Source: 43-108 sp001915545 (GTDB lineage Bacteria > Bacteroidota > Bacteroidia > Bacteroidales > Bacteroidaceae). Taken from it: a stretch of DNA of 64,000 bases. Under the pieces are notes generated by a model, which had not been told where the DNA came from, did no database searches, and worked only from the letters and a program-made list of their open reading frames with translations. Made by a program: the position numbers and the translations under genes. This document shows, piece by piece, positions 51,599 through 59,517 of this stretch. The DNA is taken from assembly GCA_902491215.1 (NCBI GenBank), contig CABUGV010000012.1, positions 15,992 to 79,991 on the forward strand, in the 5' to 3' direction. The first letter of the stretch is position 1, and every line of letters starts with the position of its first letter.

Positions 51599-53026
51599 TT
51601 ATTCCACAGCCTCGCCCTTGCCGTCCTCAGTCAGATAGAACAGCGGTGAAGGATTTGTCTGCTTCACCTTGTAGTAGTGCAGTCCGCTGTCGTTCGTGCG
51701 CGGATACCAGCTGTTGAGCAGACGTATCATTTCTGCGCCGGCCCATATCACCGGACCGTATCCGTGTGCGGCCTGATAGTTTGCAGGGCGGTAGTAGTAG
51801 AATGCCGGATCGAAGGCCATTCCCGTACCTACGCATGTTCCGTCCACCTGTCCCTTGTCGGTGATTTTCGTGTTCACTGCGTGCCAGCCGAGCTGTGCCA
51901 CCGGACCGTACGTGATACCGTCAATCCAGCCCTTGTTGATGGCGTGTGCAATGCAGTATACGTATATTGCTGTAGCCGATGTCTCCAGGTAAGAGTCGTT
52001 CTTGTCCACAAGCTGATGCCAGAACCCCCCCGAACTCTGATAGCTTGCCAGACCCTTCACGTGCTTTCTCAGCTGTTCGAGCGCAAATGCCCTTTCAGGG
52101 TGGTTCTCAGGCAGAACGTCCAGCAGTTCGCAGTTTGTCAGTATGGCCCATCCGTTGGCTCTTGCCCAGTGGTATGTAGGCTGTTCGTGCAGTCCCTCCA
52201 CATAGCCGTGTCTGTACAGTCCCTTCTCCGGCACGTACATTCTTTCCACGAATTGTCTGAAAATCTTTGTTGCCTCGTCGAAATATTTCTTCGATTCTTC
52301 AGGCTTGTATACGCCCCTGTATGCAATCGACGGTATGCCCATGAACATGTCGTCCAGCCAGATGGTGTTGTGCTGAGGCCTGTGTCTTGCAAACGTGCCG
52401 TCGGCAAGTCTGTACTGGCCGTGCTCTATGAACTCGAAATAGTTTTCTATCATGTCGTCCAGCTTGAGCGACTTGTCAGCCGCGCCGGCCTTCATCATAG
52501 CACAGCACATCGCACCCGCATCGTCCAGAGCCTTCGGGTGGAGAATCTGTTCCATCTGTGCGTCCGTGTCCTTGTATTCGTCATAGAGCTTTCTGAATCC
52601 TGGAGCCACTTCTGCAAGGAACTTGAAACGCCTGTCCACATACTCCTTGTATTTCTTGTCGCCCGTAGCCTCGGCCGCGCTCAGCAGGGCCTGATATGTC
52701 ACGCCCCATTCGTAGCTTCCGATGCGGAACGCACCGCGGTCGAGAGTTGCCCCGTGCGGAATCTTCTTGTAGTTCTTCACCTCCTTGCCGTCCTTGTCGA
52801 GCACCTTCACCGGAGTGTTGCTCTCGATGTATGCAAACACCCTGTCGATTGATGCCTTCACCTCCTCGACTGTGAGTTCGCCGTAAGGCACCTTGTATTC
52901 AGGTTTGAGCAGGTGGAGCGGAGTAGTCATGTCGTTTATTTCCCCATTGTTCTGCGCATGTGCAGGTACGCATGCCAACCCCAATGCCAGCATGCAAGCA
53001 ATTGAACTGATTCTGTTATTTCTCAT
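51599..53026 (-). CDS. GH105/GH88-type unsaturated glucuronyl hydrolase
   Basis: The 475-residue product has a signal peptide (MLALGLACVPAHAQ). It belongs to the (alpha/alpha)6 barrel unsaturated uronyl hydrolases that act on the products of polysaccharide lyases, such as rhamnogalacturonan fragments. Motifs include the catalytic-Asp region NTIWLDDMFMGIPSIAYRG, YHWARANGWAILTNCELLDV and SSGGFWHQLVDKNDSYLETS with TGMAFDPAFYYYRP. It stands alone on this strand. Its upstream region has a -7-like TATATTTG (53067-53074, minus strand). Confidence 0.88.
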   Translation of the reverse strand: MRNNRISSIACMLALGLACVPAHAQNNGEINDMTTPLHLLKPEYKVPYGELTVEEVKASIDRVFAYIESNTPVKVLDKDGKEVKNYKKIPHGATLDRGAFRIGSYEWGVTYQALLSAAEATGDKKYKEYVDRRFKFLAEVAPGFRKLYDEYKDTDAQMEQILHPKALDDAGAMCCAMMKAGAADKSLKLDDMIENYFEFIEHGQYRLADGTFARHRPQHNTIWLDDMFMGIPSIAYRGVYKPEESKKYFDEATKIFRQFVERMYVPEKGLYRHGYVEGLHEQPTYHWARANGWAILTNCELLDVLPENHPERAFALEQLRKHVKGLASYQSSGGFWHQLVDKNDSYLETSATAIYVYCIAHAINKGWIDGITYGPVAQLGWHAVNTKITDKGQVDGTCVGTGMAFDPAFYYYRPANYQAAHGYGPVIWAGAEMIRLLNSWYPRTNDSGLHYYKVKQTNPSPLFYLTEDGKGEAVE

Positions 53027-53497
53027 AATTCTTGATAAGGTAAGATGTTTTTTATAGTTTGTATCGCAAATATACCTTTATTTTCCAATATATGAAGACC
53101 TTTGCCCATCAAAAAGCCCCTCGGGGCATATATGCGGGCGCTTGCGCCTTGGATTTCTGGCCCCTGCGCCGTCAGTCGTGAGCCCTCGCGCTTCTTTTTC
53201 CGCTTGATTGTTCCCACTGGTGCAGGCCTGTCCCTTCGTCCGCATTCTCCTGTCGGCCTCGTTTGTCAAGTGCAATTGTCAAAAGTCCGCTTTTCTTTCC
53301 TGATTGTCATATTTTCAGCCCTCGTGCCGGTTATTTTTAATCATACACTGGCTTTTTATGTGTAATTTGTTATTTTTGTATTAATGATGCGGGGGCATAC
53401 GCTTGCCGTTGAAGTGCCGGCAAGGCTGGTTTTCGGTCGAAGGTCCCCGCACGTCAGAAACTGATGTTTAGCCTTGGTAGAGTAGGAGGATATAGCT
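53027..53497. other. 471-base divergent intergenic region with structured segment
   Basis: Between the GH105-like and barrel genes the sequence 53100-53190 is GC-rich and full of short palindromes. These are GCCCCTCGGGGC (53116-53127, followed on the minus strand by T residues), GGCGCTTGCGCC (53137-53148) and a GTGAGCCCTCGC arm (53178-53189) matching the palindromic repeat family. A -7 box TATTTTTG (53371-53378) faces the plus-strand gene. No protein gene is convincing here. Confidence 0.5.
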
Positions 53498-54031
53498 ATG
53501 AAAAAGATTCTGCTGCTTTCATTGTTTGCTTTGATGGCTTCCATATCTCAGGCACAGATATGGGTGGGAGGCTCCCTGGGCATAAAGGTTGATGACGACA
53601 AGAAGAAAACCACCATCTCGCTTTCTATATCTCCGGAATTGGGAATTAGCCTGAATTCCAAATGGGATATAGCCGTTGGAATTACCGAGGTGCATACAAA
53701 CTACAATCCTGATATCGGCAATTCCTATTCGGCAAATTATCTAAGCATAAATCCTTTCACACGCTACACCATTGCAGAAGTCGGTCTTGTCAGCTTCTTT
53801 GTCGATGGAGGTTTCATCATCGGCACGGGCGATTACGACGGTTTTGAGAATAAGACCGACTGGGCCATCGGACTGCGTCCCGGCATCAAGCTGATTGTCA
53901 GTTCCCACCTTGCCCTCACCGCACGTCTGGGCTACTTCGGCTATCGCTACGAAGGAGGACCGGACAGGAGCACGTTTGGCATGGGTGTAGACAACAGCAA
54001 CATTTCCTTTGGAGGCTATTATACATTTTGA
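53498..54031 (+). CDS. small outer-membrane beta-barrel protein
   Basis: The 177-residue product has a signal peptide (MKKILLLSLFALMASISQAQ). Alternating amphipathic strands typical of an eight-stranded barrel follow (IWVGGSLGIKVDDD, WDIAVGITEVHTNYN, LALTARLGYFGYRYEGG), with a terminal aromatic residue (GGYYTF). This is the OmpW/porin-family-like design common in Bacteroidota. The function is unknown. A 26-bp perfect inverted repeat starts 2 bases after the stop. Confidence 0.8.
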   Translation: MKKILLLSLFALMASISQAQIWVGGSLGIKVDDDKKKTTISLSISPELGISLNSKWDIAVGITEVHTNYNPDIGNSYSANYLSINPFTRYTIAEVGLVSFFVDGGFIIGTGDYDGFENKTDWAIGLRPGIKLIVSSHLALTARLGYFGYRYEGGPDRSTFGMGVDNSNISFGGYYTF

Positions 54032-54032
54032 C

Positions 54033-54102
54033 TGTCATGATACAGATTTACTTTACATCGATTTAACAATTAAAAAATGTAAAGTAAATCTGTATCATGA
54101 CA
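54033..54102. repeat. 26-bp perfect inverted repeat
   Basis: The 26 bases at 54033-54058 (beginning TGTCATGATACAG) are exactly inverted at 54077-54102, with an 18-base AT-rich loop. No T run follows, so it is not a standard terminator. It could be a small MITE-like element, a two-ended IS remnant, or an RNA stabilising hairpin. Confidence 0.75.
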
Positions 54103-54322
54103 TGCGGAGACTTTCAGACCTTTCCGTTTGTCTTCTTCTTTCCGAAAAGTGCTTTGAAGATGCGCAGTGCTGAAATCAAAATTGCTATCTTTGCACGGGA
54201 TAATATTTTGTTTGTAAAATGTCGTTTTTTATGAACAATATAATAGCATTTGCTGTTCTCAGCTGTCAATGATGCGATTGCTTTCGCATTTTTTACAAAA
54301 CAAAAAATAGATAATAATAAAG

Positions 54323-55723
54323 ATGGATACTGTTACCTATATAATAAACGAAGCGAATGATATTCTGTGGACTTACGTTTTGATTGCCATGCTCTTGGGC
54401 TGTGCCGTGTGGTTCAGTATCAAGACGCGGTTTGTGCAGTTTCGCATGATTGGCGAGATGGTAAGACTGCTTGGCGACTCGACCGTTAAAATCAACGGCC
54501 ACGAGAAGCATATTTCGTCTTTTCAGGCATTTACCGTTTCGCTGGCAAGTAGGGTGGGCACGGGAAACCTTGCCGGTGTGGCCACGGCAATAACTGTCGG
54601 CGGTCCTGGTGCTGTATTCTGGATGTGGATTATAGCCCTGCTCGGAGCTAGCAGTGCATTTGTCGAGTCCACTCTGGCCCAGCTGTTCAAGACACGGGGC
54701 AAGCACTCCTATATCGGCGGACCGGCATATTATATGGAGAAAGGACTGAAGAAAAGATGGATGGGAGTGATTTTTGCCGTGTTGATAACGATAACTTTCG
54801 GCTTTGCTTTCAATTCGGTTCAGAGCAACACAATATGTGCCGCATTCAATTCTGCGTTTAATATCTCTCCCGAACTCATGGGGCTGGGAATAACGTTGCT
54901 CACTATCGTAATCATATTCGGCGGCATACATAGAATAGCCAGTGTCAGCAGTGTCATCGTGCCTATAATGGCACTGGGATATATTGTCCTGGCCCTGTTT
55001 ATTGTTGCGTGCAACATCACAAAACTTCCTGATGTCATAAGTCTGATTGTGAGCAATGCTTTTGGCGTCGAACAGGCAGTCGGAGGTGGTGTAGGTGCGG
55101 CGCTGATGCAGGGAATAAAGAGAGGGCTTTTCAGCAACGAAGCCGGTATGGGATCTGCTCCTAACGCAGCTGCGGCTGCGCACGTGACGCATCCTGCCAA
55201 GCAGGGACTTATTCAGGCGCTCGGTGTTTTCACCGACACCCTCGTTATATGTTCTTGCACAGCATTCATCATACTTTTTAGTGGAGCTTATACCTCTGCT
55301 CAGCTTGACGGAATACAGCTCACCCAGGTAGCCCTTAATAGCGAGATTGGAAGCATCGGCGGGTTGTTCGTAGCCATAGCAATTCTGTTCTTTGCCTATA
55401 GCAGTATCCTTGGTAATTACTACTATGGAGAAGCAAACATCCAGTTCATCACGCAAAAGAAGTGGGTCGTCTACGTATATCGTATCCTTGTCGGCGGTAT
55501 GGTCTATTTCGGTTCCGTTGCCAGCCTGAAACTGGTATGGAATCTTGCCGACTTCACAATGGCCCTCATGGCTATCTGCAACCTGATAGCAATCATCCTT
55601 CTTGGAAAATACGCATTCCGCCTCCTTAATGACTATCTGTCGCAGAAAAGAAACGGCATCAAAAGCCCTACATTTCATAAGGGAAGCATGAAGGATATCG
55701 AGGAAGATATTAGTTGCTGGTAA
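54323..55723 (+). CDS. AGCS-family sodium:alanine symporter
   Basis: The 466-residue inner-membrane protein has about ten to eleven hydrophobic segments. AGCS signatures are FQAFTVSLASRVGTGNLAGV, GGPGAVFWMWIIALLGAS and GIKRGLFSNEAGMGSAPNAA. It should import alanine or glycine with sodium. A TATCTTTG (54186-54193) in the leader may be its -7 element. A long open frame on the opposite strand is a by-product of codon bias. Confidence 0.93.
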   Translation: MDTVTYIINEANDILWTYVLIAMLLGCAVWFSIKTRFVQFRMIGEMVRLLGDSTVKINGHEKHISSFQAFTVSLASRVGTGNLAGVATAITVGGPGAVFWMWIIALLGASSAFVESTLAQLFKTRGKHSYIGGPAYYMEKGLKKRWMGVIFAVLITITFGFAFNSVQSNTICAAFNSAFNISPELMGLGITLLTIVIIFGGIHRIASVSSVIVPIMALGYIVLALFIVACNITKLPDVISLIVSNAFGVEQAVGGGVGAALMQGIKRGLFSNEAGMGSAPNAAAAAHVTHPAKQGLIQALGVFTDTLVICSCTAFIILFSGAYTSAQLDGIQLTQVALNSEIGSIGGLFVAIAILFFAYSSILGNYYYGEANIQFITQKKWVVYVYRILVGGMVYFGSVASLKLVWNLADFTMALMAICNLIAIILLGKYAFRLLNDYLSQKRNGIKSPTFHKGSMKDIEEDISCW

Positions 55724-55906
55724 TGTGGTTGGTGATAGTTTCAAAATATTTTATCTCGCAAACAATCTGTTTTGTCGGTTTTGAATGCTTGGAGATATTA
55801 ATTCGCTATTCTAAAGTGCTGTAATTTCTGATTTGCTAATTTGTTATAACATCGTTTCTTATTTGTCTAACGCACTGGTAGGTGATGATTTCAATCTTAG
55901 GGATAA

Positions 55907-55955
55907 TGATAAGATAAGTGATAAGATAAATGATAAGATAAAAAATGTCTTATCA
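55907..55955. repeat. three 12-bp direct repeats plus hairpin
   Basis: TGATAAGATAAG, TGATAAGATAAA and TGATAAGATAAA lie head to tail (55907-55942). The last unit also pairs with TCTTATCA at 55948-55955. The arrangement is iteron-like and could be a regulator-binding array. Confidence 0.7.
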
Positions 55956-56097
55956 TTTACCTATTTCTGTACAATTCGGCTTTTGCTAATACATCTAGAT
56001 AAATAAGTTGAAAATTAAGTACATTTTGGATTGATGATGTTGAATTAAAATATTTTTTTAATTTATCATCTCTGTATAAATGTAGCTTTTTATGTAT

Positions 56098-56127
56098 AAC
56101 TTTGCATCGCTTATGTATGGCATAAGT
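56098..56127 (+). promoter_or_regulatory. candidate promoter and operator of the restriction-modification operon
   Basis: TAACTTTG (56098-56105) fits the -7 consensus, and CTTATGtatggCATAAG (56111-56127) follows directly, a place where a repressor could block transcription. No dedicated regulator gene is present, so autoregulation by the methyltransferase is one possibility. Confidence 0.45.
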
Positions 56128-56345
56128 GGTATTATAAATAATGGATGTGGGAAGCTCTGAGGGCTTTATTTAACGAAAAATCTTGCTGTCATTTGATTTT
56201 AGGACTGTTGATGATTATAGATCTTATATTCTGATAAGGTTTTATAGGATTAAACAGACAGTATTGCTGTTGTTAGTGATAGATAGTTGTTTTTAAGCCT
56301 ATATAAAGAGCTAATTGACACTAATTTAAATTATGAAATAAATTC

Positions 56346-57455
56346 ATGCAAAAGAAATATACATTTATAGATTTATTCGCTGGTATAGGTGGTTTTCATC
56401 AAGCTATGATGTCGGTAGGCATGAAATGTGTCTTTGCTAGTGAATTGGATAAAAATGCGAGAATTTCTTATGAAGCTAATTATAAAGATGATAGTCCTTG
56501 GTTATTTGAAAATAATTATAAATTTTTCAATGAGGATATTACTAAAGTCGATCCAAAAGAAATTCCGGATTTTTCTGTATGTTGTGCAGGATTTCCATGT
56601 CAACCGTTTTCAATTGCCGGCTTAAGAAAAGGGTTTGAAGATACACGTGGTACTCTGTTCTTTAATATTGCTAATATTGTCAATGAGAAGATTAAAATAG
56701 GTAAAGCCCCAGAAATATTGTTTCTTGAAAATGTTAGAGGATTGAAGAACCATGATAAGGGAAAAACGTTGGAAACAATATTAGGAGTATTAGATGATTT
56801 AGGATATTTGTACAATTTTGCTGTTTTAAATGCTAAATATTTTGGCGTTCCTCAAAATCGTGAAAGACTTTATATAATAGCTTGGAATAAAAAACTGGTT
56901 GCAGCAAAGAACTTTTATTTCCCTTTGGGGATTGATAAAGAAGGCAATTTAATTTTTAATAAAAGCTTATTAAAAGAAAATGTAATTGAAACAAAAGTTT
57001 CAGATATTTTTGAGCCAGAAGCTTTAATTGATCCTTCTTATACTATAAGTGATAGAATGTGGGAAGGACATAAAAAGAGAAAAGAACGTAATCGGGCTAA
57101 TGGTAAGGGGTTCGGTTATTCACTTTTTAATTCTGATAGTGTATATTGTAGTACGATTTCTGCAAGATATTGGAAAGATGGAAGCGAAATCTTAATAGAT
57201 CAATCTGATAAGGGTCTTAATCCAAGAAAATTAACTCCGGTTGAGGCTGGTAGACTGCAGGGATATCGAATTTTAGGGGCTGGTTGGGAACATCCAGAAT
57301 GCGCAAATAATCTTAATTATAATTCAAACAATAAGGAATACAAAATTGTAGTCTCAAAGAAAGAAGCATACCATCAATTTGGAAATAGTGTTGCTTTGCC
57401 TGTTATAAAAGCATTGGCACATGAGATTGTAAAACAGTTATTAGAAAGCAAATAG
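56346..57455 (+). CDS. DNA (cytosine-5-)-methyltransferase
   Basis: The 369-residue enzyme methylates C5 of cytosine in a specific DNA site. Motif I reads FIDLFAGIGGFHQAM, motif IV has the catalytic Cys85 in CCAGFPCQPFSIAG, motif VI is LENVRGL, motif VIII includes NRERLYIIAWN, and motif X is QFGNSVALPVIKALA. The target-recognition region lies about 220-300. It is the first gene of a three-gene operon, 2 bases before the McrB-like gene, so it most likely protects host DNA from the nuclease encoded downstream. Codon use is AT-rich compared with the neighbouring housekeeping genes. Confidence 0.95.
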   Translation: MQKKYTFIDLFAGIGGFHQAMMSVGMKCVFASELDKNARISYEANYKDDSPWLFENNYKFFNEDITKVDPKEIPDFSVCCAGFPCQPFSIAGLRKGFEDTRGTLFFNIANIVNEKIKIGKAPEILFLENVRGLKNHDKGKTLETILGVLDDLGYLYNFAVLNAKYFGVPQNRERLYIIAWNKKLVAAKNFYFPLGIDKEGNLIFNKSLLKENVIETKVSDIFEPEALIDPSYTISDRMWEGHKKRKERNRANGKGFGYSLFNSDSVYCSTISARYWKDGSEILIDQSDKGLNPRKLTPVEAGRLQGYRILGAGWEHPECANNLNYNSNNKEYKIVVSKKEAYHQFGNSVALPVIKALAHEIVKQLLESK

Positions 57456-57457
57456 TT

Positions 57458-59515
57458 ATGGAAGAGTTGAGAGATTTGAATGAAATGGCAATTGCCGCAA
57501 CATCTAACTTCGCAAAATATGATGGTAAGGATTTTGTATTACCTCAAGTTTTTAAAGATAACGTCAAGTCTATAAATAGTTACTTGTTGACATACAATAA
57601 ATATTCTGCTATTATTGAAACCTCAGGAAATCAGTATGGAACACTAAATATTTATTTGCCAAATCAATGGTTCTACATAGCTTCTTATTTTACTGAATAT
57701 TACAACGAGCTTCAAAAGTATAAAAAATATGCATTGATGGTCGTAAGTAAAGAGAGACTTAAGTTCTTAAACGGAAGTGAATTGGATTCTTCCGAATTTG
57801 AACTTTTGGGTAGACTTGATATTAGTGATACTTCCAAATCATATTTAGTAAGATTTATTACTGATTATTCTTGGTGGGGAGGTGCAAAGACGATAGATAG
57901 AGGCGATTTCTATGTTTCCCCTATTCTAAGTCATGCGAAGTTGGTTAATGCATCTCAAACTTATGTAGCTGAATTATGCGCCTTTCTTTCTGATAAGCAA
58001 GATTTAGTAAAGGCTATTATTGATAAAGAAATTTGTGATAGTGTAATTTCTGTTACCCCATATTCTGATTTCTCTCATCAAATAATTTACTATGGTGCCC
58101 CCGGTACAAGCAAATCGTATACTATCAATAAAATAACAAAAGATAAAGAGATTGTCCGTACAACATTTCATCCTGATAGTGATTATTCAACATTTGTTGG
58201 AGCATACAAGCCGACTACAGCGATGTTGCCTATATGCAATGAATTGGGTGAACCAATGAAAATTGGTGGAAATGTATTATATAAGGAGCAGATAGTATAT
58301 GAGTTTGTAGCCCAAGCATTTTTGCAGGCTTATATTAATGCTTGGAAGATGTGGGCTGATGGGACGCCGCAATATCTTGTAATAGAGGAAATAAATCGTG
58401 GAAATTGTGCTCAAATTTTTGGCGATTTATTCCAATTGTTAGACCGTAATGATGCAGGTTATTCTGATTATCCTATTACGGCTGATAAGGATATGCAAAA
58501 ACAACTCCGTAAAGCTTTTAAAGATATCGTATTGACAGATGACAAAAGGCTTGAAATAAACTCAATGTATAATGGAAAGTCTGTAGCAGATAAGGTTTTA
58601 AATGGCGAGTTGTTGTTATTGCCTAACAATCTCTACATATGGGCAACAATGAATACAAGCGACCAATCTCTATTTCCTATTGATTCTGCATTTAAACGTC
58701 GTTGGGATTGGATTTACATGCCAATTTCTGATGCTGGTAAAAAATGGATAATTGAAATAAACGGAAAGCAATATGATTGGTGGACTTTCGTAACAAATAT
58801 CAATGATAAAATAGCTTCGATTACAAGTTCGGAAGATAAGAAGCTTGGTTATTTCTTTTGTAAAGCAGATAGCAACAAGGTAATTACTGCTGAAAGATTT
58901 GTTGGTAAGGTCTTGTTTTATTTGTGGAATGACGTATTTAAAGATTATGAGTTTAATGATGAAATTTTCTATGATGAAGAAGGCGCAGATGGTAAAAATG
59001 CCAAATTAACATTTGATAAATTTTATACAACTGAAAGCGAGAAAGCAAACATTGTAGAAAGTAAAGTGGATTTGTTTTTACAAAATCTAGGCCTCGTTCC
59101 TCTTGCTGAAGCAGAGAATTTTGTTCCATCTGAAACTATGGTTAGTTCTTCAAATATAGAAATCAAGGTAAATGGACAAAAAGTACAATACGTTAATGCT
59201 ATTCCATATACAGCTATAGAACAGTATGTAAAAATGAATCCAGATAAAACCTCCGAAGAGGTATTGAGTGTATGGGATCCATTCAAACAATATTCTATAA
59301 GAAGATGGATTGTTGCTAGCAAAGAGGTAGTTGATACTTATAAAGATGGCGGATACTCATACGAAATTTTATGTGCAGATGGTAAACCTATTTATGTAAA
59401 TAAAGATGGTTGGATGTATCATCCACAAAAAGGATTGCGTGATACAATTTCTGAATTTATCAAAGCTGTAAATGCGGCAGATTTAGGCGTAAAAATTGAA
59501 GAGAATACTTTGTAA
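57458..59515 (+). CDS. McrB-like AAA+ NTPase of a LlaJI-type restriction system
   Basis: The 685-residue protein has an N-terminal domain (1-~195) with no recognised motif, presumably for DNA recognition. A McrB-type AAA+ domain follows: Walker A GAPGTSKS (213-220), Walker B VIEEINRGNCAQIFGDLFQL, then the sensor segment NTSDQSLFPIDSAFKRRWDW. A C-terminal ~120-residue extension (VNGQKVQYVNAIPYTAIEQY, GKPIYVNKDGWMYHPQKG) is unassigned. In McrBC the NTPase drives DNA translocation with McrC as nuclease. Being paired with an m5C methyltransferase suggests an NTP-dependent restriction enzyme that cuts unmethylated sites, as in LlaJI. Confidence 0.85.
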   Translation: MEELRDLNEMAIAATSNFAKYDGKDFVLPQVFKDNVKSINSYLLTYNKYSAIIETSGNQYGTLNIYLPNQWFYIASYFTEYYNELQKYKKYALMVVSKERLKFLNGSELDSSEFELLGRLDISDTSKSYLVRFITDYSWWGGAKTIDRGDFYVSPILSHAKLVNASQTYVAELCAFLSDKQDLVKAIIDKEICDSVISVTPYSDFSHQIIYYGAPGTSKSYTINKITKDKEIVRTTFHPDSDYSTFVGAYKPTTAMLPICNELGEPMKIGGNVLYKEQIVYEFVAQAFLQAYINAWKMWADGTPQYLVIEEINRGNCAQIFGDLFQLLDRNDAGYSDYPITADKDMQKQLRKAFKDIVLTDDKRLEINSMYNGKSVADKVLNGELLLLPNNLYIWATMNTSDQSLFPIDSAFKRRWDWIYMPISDAGKKWIIEINGKQYDWWTFVTNINDKIASITSSEDKKLGYFFCKADSNKVITAERFVGKVLFYLWNDVFKDYEFNDEIFYDEEGADGKNAKLTFDKFYTTESEKANIVESKVDLFLQNLGLVPLAEAENFVPSETMVSSSNIEIKVNGQKVQYVNAIPYTAIEQYVKMNPDKTSEEVLSVWDPFKQYSIRRWIVASKEVVDTYKDGGYSYEILCADGKPIYVNKDGWMYHPQKGLRDTISEFIKAVNAADLGVKIEENTL

Positions 59516-59517
59516 TA

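Larger units (their letters stand above)
55724..56345. other. 622-base AT-rich region before the restriction island
   Basis: No gene is visible. The stretch contains three 12-bp direct repeats (55907-55942) joined to a small hairpin, and a TAACTTTG -7 box (56098-56105) followed by the palindrome CTTATGtatggCATAAG. A leader of about 215 bases then runs to the methyltransferase gene. AT content rises here and stays high through the island. Confidence 0.6.

Noticed and set aside
51677..52852. 391-codon open frame on the plus strand
   Set aside because: It is antisense to the GH105-like hydrolase; Cys/Val-rich nonsense-like sequence with no start signal.
54293..55744. 483-codon open frame on the minus strand
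   Set aside because: It lies fully opposite the well-supported alanine symporter, has no family signature and a composition typical of antisense frames.
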